Positions 8,710-15,467 of a stretch of DNA of 64,000 nucleotides are shown here, piece by piece. The position numbers and the translations under genes were made by a program. This DNA is from an uncultured Candidatus Melainabacteria bacterium. Lineage in GTDB: Bacteria > Cyanobacteriota > Vampirovibrionia > Gastranaerophilales > Gastranaerophilaceae. The notes beneath the pieces were generated by a model that had not been told where the DNA came from, searched no databases, and saw nothing but the letters and a program-made list of their open reading frames with translations. The DNA lies in NCBI GenBank assembly GCA_949927415.1, contig CATLFB010000004.1, positions 112,039 to 176,038 of the forward strand, read 5' to 3'. The stretch's first letter is position 1; every line of letters begins with the position of its first letter.

Positions 8710-8738
8710 TTGCATTCAGTCATTTTCTGTAATAGAAT
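8710..8738 (+). promoter_or_regulatory. Promoter of rpmI-rplT
   Basis: -35 TTGCAT (8710-8715), 17-bp spacer, -10 TAGAAT (8733-8738). The leader to the rpmI start is about 70 nt and holds inverted repeats (GCCG...CGGC from 8746; GTTTCA...TGAAAC at about 8753-8779) that may serve ribosomal-protein autoregulation. infC, the usual upstream partner, is absent here. Confidence 0.6.
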
Positions 8739-8816
8739 AAATTCAGCCGAAAGTTTCACGGCTTTGGTATGCCTGAAACTAATTCGTTAATACTTAACCA
8801 AAAAAAGGAGAAGAAA

Positions 8817-9026
8817 ATGCCAAAAATGAAAACACACAGATCTGCTGCTAAACGCTACAAAGTTACAGCAACAGGCAAAATCACCAGAAGAAAAGCAGGT
8901 ATAGGCCACTTGCTCCAACACAAATCTGCTTCCAGAAAACGCAGACTTTTCTCGGTAGAACAGATTTCAGATGCACAGGTAAAATTGGTATCTCATGAGT
9001 TACCATACAAGAAGTATTCAAGATAG
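8817..9026 (+). CDS. rpmI: 50S ribosomal protein L35
   Basis: A 69-residue basic protein beginning [21 protein letters not shown] and containing [14 protein letters not shown], as in all L35 proteins. The start is fixed by AAAAGGAG 5-6 nt before the ATG at 8817; the in-frame codons upstream are not part of the family. It is followed after 9 nt by rplT. It binds 23S rRNA in the large subunit. Confidence 0.97.
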   Translation: MPKMKTHRSAAKRYKVTATGKITRRKAGIGHLLQHKSASRKRRLFSVEQISDAQVKLVSHELPYKKYSR

Positions 9027-9035
9027 GAGCAAACA

Positions 9036-9386
9036 ATGAGAGTAAAACGTGGTAATGTTAGTCGCAAAAGACATAAGAAAATATTAAAACTTGCTAAAGG
9101 CTTTATCGGAGCAAGAAGCAGAATTTTTAAAGTAGCAAACATCGCTGTTATGAAAGCTTTGAAATACGCTTACAGAGACAGACGCACTACAAAACGCAAT
9201 ATGCGTCGTTTGTGGATTGTAAGAATCAACGCAGCTGTTAGAGACCGCGGTATGAGCTATTCAAGATTCGTAAACGCTTGCAAAAAAGCAAACATTATTG
9301 TTAACAGAAAAATGCTTGCTGATATGGCAGTTAAAGACCCTGAAGCTTTTCAGGTAGTTTTCGAAGCTGCTCAGGCTGCAAAATAA
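9036..9386 (+). CDS. rplT: 50S ribosomal protein L20
   Basis: A 116-residue protein with the L20 start [22 protein letters not shown] and the RNA-binding region [18 protein letters not shown]. It is an early assembly protein of the large subunit, and in many bacteria it autoregulates the rpmI-rplT mRNA. The ribosome site AGGAG lies 7-8 nt upstream. A terminator follows at 9412. Confidence 0.97.
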   Translation: MRVKRGNVSRKRHKKILKLAKGFIGARSRIFKVANIAVMKALKYAYRDRRTTKRNMRRLWIVRINAAVRDRGMSYSRFVNACKKANIIVNRKMLADMAVKDPEAFQVVFEAAQAAK

Positions 9387-9411
9387 GTTTCATAAAGTCG
9401 AATTCTTTAAC

Positions 9412-9439
9412 AAACCCGCCTTAATTTAGGGCGGGTTTT
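9412..9439 (+). terminator. Intrinsic terminator of rpmI-rplT
   Basis: AAACCCGCC (9412-9420) pairs with GGCGGGTTT (9430-9438) across a 9-nt loop, with T's in the descending arm. Confidence 0.85.
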
Positions 9440-9520
9440 GTGATTGCGGAATAAGAAATTTTTTCATTATAAAACTGCCGTTTTGAAAATTTTTCAACGT
9501 CAAATGCTGAGTAATAGCGC

Positions 9521-9622
9521 TGGCTTGTATTCTGCAATAAAATGGTGTGCCGGATTTTCTTGCCGCTAATTCAGAATACAACCATAGGCTGGATTCTTTC
9601 GCCTTTCAGGCTCAGAATGACT
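9521..9622. repeat. Intergenic repeat-like element
   Basis: In the 270-bp gap between rplT and the DUF3137 gene, a 10-bp inverted repeat TTGTATTCTG (9525-9534) / CAGAATACAA (9572-9581) is followed at 9588-9622 by a segment whose complement begins GTCATTCTGAGCC and ends GAAAGAATCCAGCC. From memory, the latter resembles the dispersed GTCATTCTGAG...GAAGAATC repeat found between genes of many bacteria. The other bases in the gap show nothing else. Confidence 0.4.
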
Positions 9623-9655
9623 AATAAAAAATACTGCATTTTAAGAGTTTTTTCT

Positions 9656-10588
9656 TTACAGAACGGCTTTTTTATCAAGTTTGAGATAATCAATCAGGCT
9701 CAAAACCGAAATAAACTGCTGGCAAAGTGTTGCGAATTGCTTTGTATCAGTAACCGGCTTTCTCAAACTTCCGAGCGAAAACAGGTCTTTCGATGTCTTC
9801 ATTGCAATATAAAGTTTTTCTTCTTTAAATGCGCATCTGATAGATTTGCATTTGAATGCCATTTTAATATTCGTAAGTTTTTCCATTAATGTCGGAGTCA
9901 AAATGTAGCGCGCCTCAACTTCATCGTCCGTGAAAACATCGTATTTTTTCTCGAAATTCACATCTTCCAACTCCGTATGACGCAAACCGGGCAGGGGAGA
10001 TTTGTGCATCAACTTATCTTCCATCAAAAGCGTATGCCCTTTAAAATTTTTATTCATATCAAGCTTTATACATAATCCTTTAAAAACAGTTGTTCTGTTT
10101 TTTCCGGAACCCCGCTCGTATTCAGCTTCAACAATATCAATTGAAACATCTTTGTATGTCCCTAAAAAGACATCGTCAGGGTCAAAACCCGTAAAACTCG
10201 GAAATAAACCAACATCCACAAAACGCTGAGCCGCGATTTGGGAATAGCTTGAAGTCCAGCTAAAATTTCCAAAACATGAACAGACAGTGTCCATGATTCT
10301 ATTTTTAATTTTGGATTCGAAATTTTTCTTGAACAGATAATACATCCCAAACCCAAAACCAATAAGATATACCCCGGGATCGGCAGAGTGTTTTCCATCA
10401 ATTTTGAATTTAATCATCAGGTAAAAATAACCTATTCCAAGAAGAATCAGCAGAACGCTCCAAAAAATTGCCCAAAACAAACTTGATTTTCTTTCACTCT
10501 CCATTCCTGAAATAGCAGGCACTAAAACCTTATGATATTTTTCGTAAAAATTCATTTTAAAAGTATTCAAATCGTTTATTTCAGACAT
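9656..10588 (-). CDS. DUF3137 family membrane protein
   Basis: A 310-residue protein with two membrane helices near residues 35-60 and 68-86 (FWAIFWSVLLILLGIGYFYL; GVYLIGFGFGMYYLF). A long soluble domain follows, with the signature order FKGLCIKLDMNKNFKGHT ... LEDVNFEKKYDVFTDDEVEARYILTPTLME typical of DUF3137. The function of the family is not established. The gene stands alone, divergent from the small Cys-containing peptide gene at 10756. Confidence 0.75.
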   Translation of the reverse strand: MSEINDLNTFKMNFYEKYHKVLVPAISGMESERKSSLFWAIFWSVLLILLGIGYFYLMIKFKIDGKHSADPGVYLIGFGFGMYYLFKKNFESKIKNRIMDTVCSCFGNFSWTSSYSQIAAQRFVDVGLFPSFTGFDPDDVFLGTYKDVSIDIVEAEYERGSGKNRTTVFKGLCIKLDMNKNFKGHTLLMEDKLMHKSPLPGLRHTELEDVNFEKKYDVFTDDEVEARYILTPTLMEKLTNIKMAFKCKSIRCAFKEEKLYIAMKTSKDLFSLGSLRKPVTDTKQFATLCQQFISVLSLIDYLKLDKKAVL

Positions 10589-10700
10589 ATATTCTCAAGC
10601 CTTTACTCTGATTTAATAATAGTCATACAGCAGAATCGGCGTAACATCTGTTTAATGTATCTTTGTTACAAAAAGTTACAATTGAATCAACAAAAGCAAT

Positions 10701-10728
10701 TTGGACGAACAAAAATACTTTATATATA
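10701..10728 (+). promoter_or_regulatory. Possible promoter for the 57-residue peptide gene
   Basis: TTGGAC (10701-10706), 16-bp spacer, TATATA (10723-10728), 27 bp before the ATG at 10756. The block TACTTTATATATACA around the -10 recurs at 41123-41137 upstream of another lineage-specific gene. Confidence 0.4.
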
Positions 10729-10755
10729 CACAGGGTTAAAATTTGGAGTAATACT

Positions 10756-10929
10756 ATGATGAAAAAAGGGGAACAAGTAACCGGAAGCTTGGCATGTCTG
10801 AATCTTGGCGACTGCTCATTGTGCGAATTTCCGGTAGAAATTCAAGAAACAATTCAAGAACAAAAAACACACAAACAAAGTACAATCAAAAAATTATTAA
10901 ACAAAGTCAGCGAAATACTTGTAGCTTAA
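10756..10929 (+). CDS. Small peptide with a Cys cluster, function unknown
   Basis: A 57-residue product. The start at 10756 is chosen because GGAG lies 7 nt upstream; the longer open frame before it lacks a ribosome site. The N-terminal half carries three Cys in the spacing C-x5-C-x2-C (ACLNLGDCSLCEF). The rest is charged and helical (TIQEQKTHKQSTIKKLLNKVSEIL). There is no signal peptide. It lies 41 bp before the next hypothetical gene, probably one transcript. No family is recognised; metal binding or disulfide formation is possible. Confidence 0.55.
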   Translation: MMKKGEQVTGSLACLNLGDCSLCEFPVEIQETIQEQKTHKQSTIKKLLNKVSEILVA

Positions 10930-10970
10930 GAGTTGCTTAAAAGCTGAAAAAACGCGAACGGAGAACAATT

Positions 10971-11396
10971 ATGCCGTCATTATCAGATGATTTTCAAATG
11001 CCAATAATGTATCAGGATTTGCGCAATCCTTCCATGGGAATGATGCCGCAATTCGGGATGTACACAAATCTTCTGGGCGGAGTTAGAATGCAATCAGACT
11101 TAGCGCAGGATAAATTTGTTCTTCAAAACAGAAAAAAGAAAGACTTTAATGCATTGAAAGCCGCAGGACTTGTCATAATCGGGCTTGCGACAGGACTTGC
11201 ACTCAGAAATAAAGGTGTTTTCAAATGGGTTTCCAACAATTGGGGCAAAGCCACAACATGGGTTAAGAAAACATGGAGCGGCTTCACTTCTAAATTCAAA
11301 AAGAAACCGGCAGCACCGTCTGCGGCTGCGCCAACTACGGCAGCTGCACCCGCTCCGGCTCCTTCAGGCGCGGCGCCAACAGCCGGAACTCCTTAA
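10971..11396 (+). CDS. Hypothetical membrane protein with Ala/Pro-rich tail
   Basis: A 141-residue protein preceded by a GGAG site. A Met-rich N-terminus (MPIMYQDLRNPSMGMMPQFGM), one hydrophobic segment near residues 64-79 (AAGLVIIGLATGLALRN), an aromatic/basic stretch, and a C-terminal tail of about 30 residues almost only of Ala, Pro, Thr and Ser. The low-complexity tail suggests an envelope spacer or exposed tail. No family is recognised. Confidence 0.65.
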   Translation: MPSLSDDFQMPIMYQDLRNPSMGMMPQFGMYTNLLGGVRMQSDLAQDKFVLQNRKKKDFNALKAAGLVIIGLATGLALRNKGVFKWVSNNWGKATTWVKKTWSGFTSKFKKKPAAPSAAAPTTAAAPAPAPSGAAPTAGTP

Positions 11397-11470
11397 GCAT
11401 AAAGGGTTATTTAGCATAGTCTGAAAAATCCCTAAAAGCATTATAAAAAATTTATACGCAACCCGAAAGA

Positions 11471-11499
11471 AAATGCGGAGATTAAATCTCCGCATTTTT
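11471..11499 (+). terminator. Intrinsic terminator after the Ala/Pro-tail protein
   Basis: A 12-bp inverted repeat, AAATGCGGAGAT / ATCTCCGCATTT, with a 3-nt loop followed by TT. Confidence 0.8.
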
Positions 11500-11546
11500 G
11501 TGTTATTATAATCTAAACCGCACAGTACATTATAAAGGGGGTTAAT

Positions 11547-12047
11547 ATGGCAAAAGATTGCAGTTTTGACGTAGTATCGGAATTTGACAAACAGGAACTT
11601 GTGAATGCGATTGATCAGGTTCAGCGCGAGATTTCTTCAAGATTTGATTTAAAAGACTCGAATTCTGAAGTTAAACTTGAGGCAGACAAATCCATCACGA
11701 TTACAACAAACGATGAGATGAAGTTGAGAAACATTTATGACATTTTGCAGTCAAAACTTGTAAAAAGAAACTTAAGCATCAGAATTCTTGACCCGCAAGG
11801 CATTGAAAACGCACTTGGCGGAAACGTAAGACAGGTTTACAACTTGAAAAAAGGTTTGACACAGGAGTTGGCGAAAAAGATTTCTGCTGACATAAAGGAT
11901 ATGAAGAAAAAAGTTCAAGCCTCGATTCAGGGTGATTCCGTAAGGGTTTCAGGCAAAGACAAGGATGATTTGCAGGAAGTTATTAAAATGCTTCGCGGAA
12001 ACGAAGAAAAATACGATTATCCGCTGCAGTTCACGAATTACAGATAA
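11547..12047 (+). CDS. yajQ: YajQ-family nucleotide-binding protein
   Basis: A 166-residue protein with the YajQ start (KDCSFDVVSEFDKQELVNAIDQ), SSRFDLKDSNSEV, the central LGGNVRQVYNLKKGLTQELAKKI and the ending GNEEKYDYPLQFTNYR. The family has two ferredoxin-like subdomains; some members bind cyclic di-GMP or act in RNA/GTP binding. GGGGG just before the ATG region serves as the ribosome site. A monocistronic unit between two terminators. Confidence 0.93.
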   Translation: MAKDCSFDVVSEFDKQELVNAIDQVQREISSRFDLKDSNSEVKLEADKSITITTNDEMKLRNIYDILQSKLVKRNLSIRILDPQGIENALGGNVRQVYNLKKGLTQELAKKISADIKDMKKKVQASIQGDSVRVSGKDKDDLQEVIKMLRGNEEKYDYPLQFTNYR

Positions 12048-12075
12048 ATTTTAAAGTACAAACAGTTCTTTAAAG

Positions 12076-12125
12076 ATACCAAAAAGACGCGCCCATTATT
12101 CAATTGCGACGCGTCTTTTGGTATA
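12076..12125. terminator. Terminator between yajQ and the convergent prepilin gene
   Basis: ATACCAAAAAGACGCG (12076-12091) and CGCGTCTTTTGGTAT (from 12110) form a long stem with one bulge and a loop of about 18 nt. It is usable by both converging genes. Confidence 0.75.
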
Positions 12126-12137
12126 TAAATAAAATGA

Positions 12138-13101
12138 TTACGGAGTCGGAAGATTCTTCCAGTAAGGCCGGCCTTCATCGCCCGGATAAGCATCCATCAG
12201 AGCAAATCTTGAACATGCTGAACCGTTATCGCTTATACTGCCGCCAAAATATTCTGAATTACACATTCCTCCGCCGCTGCTATCTCCTGCAAGCGTACAA
12301 CATCCCGCAGAATCAGAACCATTGCCGGAAAATTTTGAATTTATACTCGAGGGCAAAAGTTGATTATTTTTTGCAATCTGAAAATAAAACACATCATATC
12401 CGAATTTATTCGGACCTTTTAACCCGTTCGTATCAATAACAAAATCCAGTCCATTAGCCCACCAGCAGCCGCTTGAAAATACTATCATCCCATTTTTCCC
12501 GACAAACGCGCCATTGTTATGTGAATCCGGATTAAATCTCTTTTTGCCATTGGTTGAAGTATAAAAATATTCCTGCTTATAACCTAAAGTTTGCAAATTT
12601 ATTGTATCTTTTTCATGCACTGCTGAGGTTTGAAACTGCCTAGAAAAATCTCTTATAAAACTGTAATCTTTGTCCCTGTTTGAATTAACTTCAGAGTTTG
12701 AATTCTTTGCACAATAAGTCTGCCACAATTCAGGATCGTCCTGCCCCATCATCAAAACTGCCTGATAGGCAAGCGAATATGCTTGTTTAAATTTTGCCTG
12801 ATGTTCCTTATTTCTGGCGTTGTTGATGACAGTAGGAAGCGTCATGGCCGCAACAATTCCTATTATGCCAAGTGTTATCAAAACTTCCGCCAATGTAAAG
12901 GCTCTCAAAGCGGGATTGTTAAACTTTTTCGAACACACAACAACTTCCGCTAACGTATCTGTTGTGCGGCAAGCATTAATATTTAAATCTGCAGATTCAT
13001 CAGTTTTTGCTAATACAAAATTGTTTAAAAAGCCTTTAAGGAGCTGGTTAGCGGACGCCCCCCCCCCCCGAAAATTCAGTCATAGTCTTAATTCTAGCCA
13101 T
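12138..13101 (-). CDS. Prepilin-like protein with poly-G tract, phase-variable, frame currently off
   Basis: The prepilin frame (12138 to about 13055) has the helix FTLAEVLITLGIIGIVAAMT and a Cys-rich globular domain ending WKNLPTP. Reading back, it stays open through a long leader (AKTDESADLNINAC...) to a run of 12 G on the coding strand (C at 13058-13069). The only well-placed start, ATG at 13099-13101 with GGAG 5 nt before it, reads MARIKTMTEFSGGGG and stops at TAA (13048-13050). With 11 or 14 G it joins the prepilin frame without stops. An internal GTG at 12936-12938 is a weaker alternative start. Prepilin proteins are processed at the membrane and build pili or secretion pseudopili. Confidence 0.75.
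13058..13069 (-). repeat. Homopolymer tract, 12 G on the coding strand
   Basis: Twelve C on the plus strand between G at 13057 and G at 13070, 33 nt after the ATG of the prepilin gene. Runs this long are rare in an AT-rich genome and are prone to slippage. Confidence 0.95.
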
Positions 13102-13138
13102 TCGAACTCCTTAAATTAATTTGATTGTATACATGAAA

Positions 13139-13167
13139 ATTATAAATGATTTTTTGAAAAATTGCAA
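13139..13167 (-). promoter_or_regulatory. Promoter of the poly-G prepilin gene
   Basis: On the minus strand: -35 TTGCAA (13162-13167), 17-bp spacer, -10 TATAAT (13139-13144). It is identical in both boxes and spacing to the promoter of the second poly-G prepilin gene at 44216-44244. Confidence 0.7.
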
Positions 13168-13225
13168 GATTCTGAATTACAAAAACGACTTCAAAAATCT
13201 TACAAAATAAAACTCACACAGAAAA

Positions 13226-13582
13226 TTAATGAATTTCTGTAATTTTATTTTTATCATCAACCATAACCACAGTTGGTTTATGTTTTTCGATTTCATCAGG
13301 TGTCAAGCTTGCATAAGATACAATGATAACTTTATCACCAGGCTGAACCTTGCGCGCTGCAGCGCCATTCAGGCAGATGCATCCTGAATTTGCCTGACCT
13401 TTTATAACGTAAGTTTGAAATCTTTCGCCGTTATTGACGTCTAAAATATCAACTTTTTGCCATTCTCTTATATTTGCGGCTTTCATCAAAGCTTCATCTA
13501 TCGTAATCGAGCCGACATAATTCAAATTTGCGTCTGTCACTGTGGCTCTGTGTATTTTTGAAAATAAAAATTCCTGTAACAT
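13226..13582 (-). CDS. panD: Aspartate 1-decarboxylase proenzyme
   Basis: A 118-residue pyruvoyl enzyme making beta-alanine for pantothenate and CoA. The self-cleavage site is Gly24-Ser25 in YVGSITID, exactly at the usual position, and the Lys9 and [10 protein letters not shown] regions are present. The full length matches the family. It stands alone; the other pantothenate genes are not nearby. Confidence 0.95.
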   Translation of the reverse strand: MLQEFLFSKIHRATVTDANLNYVGSITIDEALMKAANIREWQKVDILDVNNGERFQTYVIKGQANSGCICLNGAAARKVQPGDKVIIVSYASLTPDEIEKHKPTVVMVDDKNKITEIH

Positions 13583-13662
13583 TTTCTAATCCTCTTTTCA
13601 CATTTTAAGACAAACATATTGAAAAGAAAAGCCGAATTTTGTATTTGTAAAGCTCTTGACTG

Positions 13663-13712
13663 TAAAAAGGCAAAATTGCCTTCGCAAAGAAATACAACCC
13701 ATATTTGGGTTG
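13663..13712 (-). terminator. Hairpins downstream of the GH13 gene, possible terminator
   Basis: In the 154-bp gap between panD and the GH13 gene: a near-palindrome AAGGCAAAATTGCCTT (about 13667-13682) and CAACCCA/TGGGTTG (about 13696-13712). Read on the minus strand, the second is followed by a T-rich stretch (TATTTCTTT). Nothing else is seen in this gap. Confidence 0.45.
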
Positions 13713-13736
13713 CATTCTTCTGTTTATTTAATGTGC

Positions 13737-15467
13737 CTAATTTATATTCTGCTTATAAACTTTGTTTGTATATTTTTCGATTTCGGGTGTGTCAACTTCA
13801 AAAACATGGATTCTTGATGCGCCCAAATCAATTCTCAGTTCTCCGTCTGCCGCCTGCAAAATACTTTCTTTGCCGTATGATGGCAGGATGTTATTGATAT
13901 CCTGATTTGCTTTCAATGTCGGAACTTTTACAACAGCCGCAACCTCGCGGTCAATGTTTTTGTTCGCCACAACGACAATTGTTTTGCCATGGTAATGTCT
14001 TGCAAATGCAATTATCTGATCATTTGTGTCGCCAAGTTTTTCCAACTCAATAAACGAGCCTTTAGTAAAGACATCTTTATATTTTTCTCTTGCCTCAAAA
14101 GCTTTTGTCATAAATTTGCCGATTTCGGGATTTTTTCCGCCCGGGCGTCTTGAAAGGTTAAAGATATCGAGTTTGCCAAAGTGCGCCGTCATCTCATGCG
14201 TATCTGTCTGTGTTTGCGGGTTATACTTATCTCTATATGGATAATCGTAATAATCACCGCTCTGGAAACCGTCGACAATATAAGGATTTAACATTGGTAA
14301 TGTTATTTGCAAACCGGATGTCAAATTGCAGTAATCACTTCCGCCATGGAACATCGGAGAAATGTCATCATGGGTTGCAAATGAGCCGATTAAAGATTTA
14401 CCTTTATCAAGTCTGTATGACATATCAAGATTATCTTTTACGTAATCAATAAATGTCGAGGCTTTCGGCCATTCATGAAAGATATGATACTGACCGTAAA
14501 TCATATCAAAGCCGGCTCTTAGCGCATCTTCCGGTCTATCGAACGGCATATTTGCCTGAGGAGAAGCATCTTCATACGTATAAGTTTCCGCAAGCCATGC
14601 AAACTGCGGGTCGCGCATTCTTGAATACGGGATGATAATATCCCAGAATTCAACGGGTTTTGCACGCGAAACATCCGCTCTGATACCGTCAATTCCGGCG
14701 TCAATGCACATATCAACATATTCTTTATGAAGTTCAAGAAGTTTCGGATTTAAAGTTCTTTTGCCCTCATCCTCCCATGGCTGAAACATTCTGATATCAT
14801 TCCAACCTTGAGGGGTTTTCGCAAGCCCGTCGCGCTCTTTCGCCATCAATTCGGGACGCGCCAAAAACATATCATACGATGCACAGCTTGGCATATCAAG
14901 CATTACCCTGATTCCTCTTTCATGGCATGCGTCAACAAAAGCTTTCAACTGCTCCTTATCTGATCTCGGGTCGTTCGGCTCAACAATCATCGGGTCAATT
15001 TTCAGCATATCCAAAGGCGCGTACAAAGAACCCGCGGTGCCCATTGCCTTCATTTTTCCCGGCGGATGAATCGGAAGTATGTGAAGTGTATTAAAACCTT
15101 CCGCTTTTACTTCATCAAGTCTTTCGATTGCATTCAAAAGTGTTCCATGCTTTTCGTTTCCGTCGATATATTCATTTCCGTTTGTGTCTTTTGCGTTGAA
15201 TGTTCTTGGAATTATTGCAAGAATTTTTGCTTCGTTGTTGTTGAACAAATCTCTCAAATTATTATGATAATTTACAGGTGCGGCTTTTTCAACTTTTTCA
15301 ACAGCCGGAGCGTTAATCATCGCAAGATTATCCAGATAAGCAGAAATCAAGCCTGATGAAGATTTTGAAGACTCAATCTGAACAGGTGAAACCGGAGACG
15401 ATACGGTTTTTTGTTCCGGACGGATTGTATTAAATTTTTGCGCTAAAAGATTCGTTGTATTAAGCAT
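13737..15467 (-). CDS. GH13 alpha-amylase-family glycoside hydrolase, cytoplasmic
   Basis: A 576-residue protein with a (beta/alpha)8-type catalytic domain. The nucleophile Asp is in IDGIRADVSRAK, the acid/base Glu in FAWLAETYT, and the third acid in SFATHDDIS. A C-terminal beta domain (IIAFARHYHGKTIVVVANK) follows. The first 60 residues are low-complexity linker, and no signal peptide is seen, so it acts inside the cell on an alpha-glucan or related sugar. The ATG at 15467 has AAGGAC upstream and overlaps the previous gene by 8 bp. It is the last gene of a three-gene operon with two membrane proteins. Confidence 0.85.
   Translation of the reverse strand: MLNTTNLLAQKFNTIRPEQKTVSSPVSPVQIESSKSSSGLISAYLDNLAMINAPAVEKVEKAAPVNYHNNLRDLFNNNEAKILAIIPRTFNAKDTNGNEYIDGNEKHGTLLNAIERLDEVKAEGFNTLHILPIHPPGKMKAMGTAGSLYAPLDMLKIDPMIVEPNDPRSDKEQLKAFVDACHERGIRVMLDMPSCASYDMFLARPELMAKERDGLAKTPQGWNDIRMFQPWEDEGKRTLNPKLLELHKEYVDMCIDAGIDGIRADVSRAKPVEFWDIIIPYSRMRDPQFAWLAETYTYEDASPQANMPFDRPEDALRAGFDMIYGQYHIFHEWPKASTFIDYVKDNLDMSYRLDKGKSLIGSFATHDDISPMFHGGSDYCNLTSGLQITLPMLNPYIVDGFQSGDYYDYPYRDKYNPQTQTDTHEMTAHFGKLDIFNLSRRPGGKNPEIGKFMTKAFEAREKYKDVFTKGSFIELEKLGDTNDQIIAFARHYHGKTIVVVANKNIDREVAAVVKVPTLKANQDINNILPSYGKESILQAADGELRIDLGASRIHVFEVDTPEIEKYTNKVYKQNIN

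Noticed and set aside
9542..9889. A 115-codon plus-strand frame
   Set aside because: It covers the intergenic repeat and then runs antisense to the DUF3137 gene.
10532..10759. A 75-codon frame before the Cys-cluster peptide
   Set aside because: No ribosome site, and it runs through the promoter of the peptide gene.
12820..13119. A 99-codon plus-strand frame across the poly-C run
   Set aside because: It is antisense to the prepilin gene, and its product carries the complement of the conserved prepilin helix.
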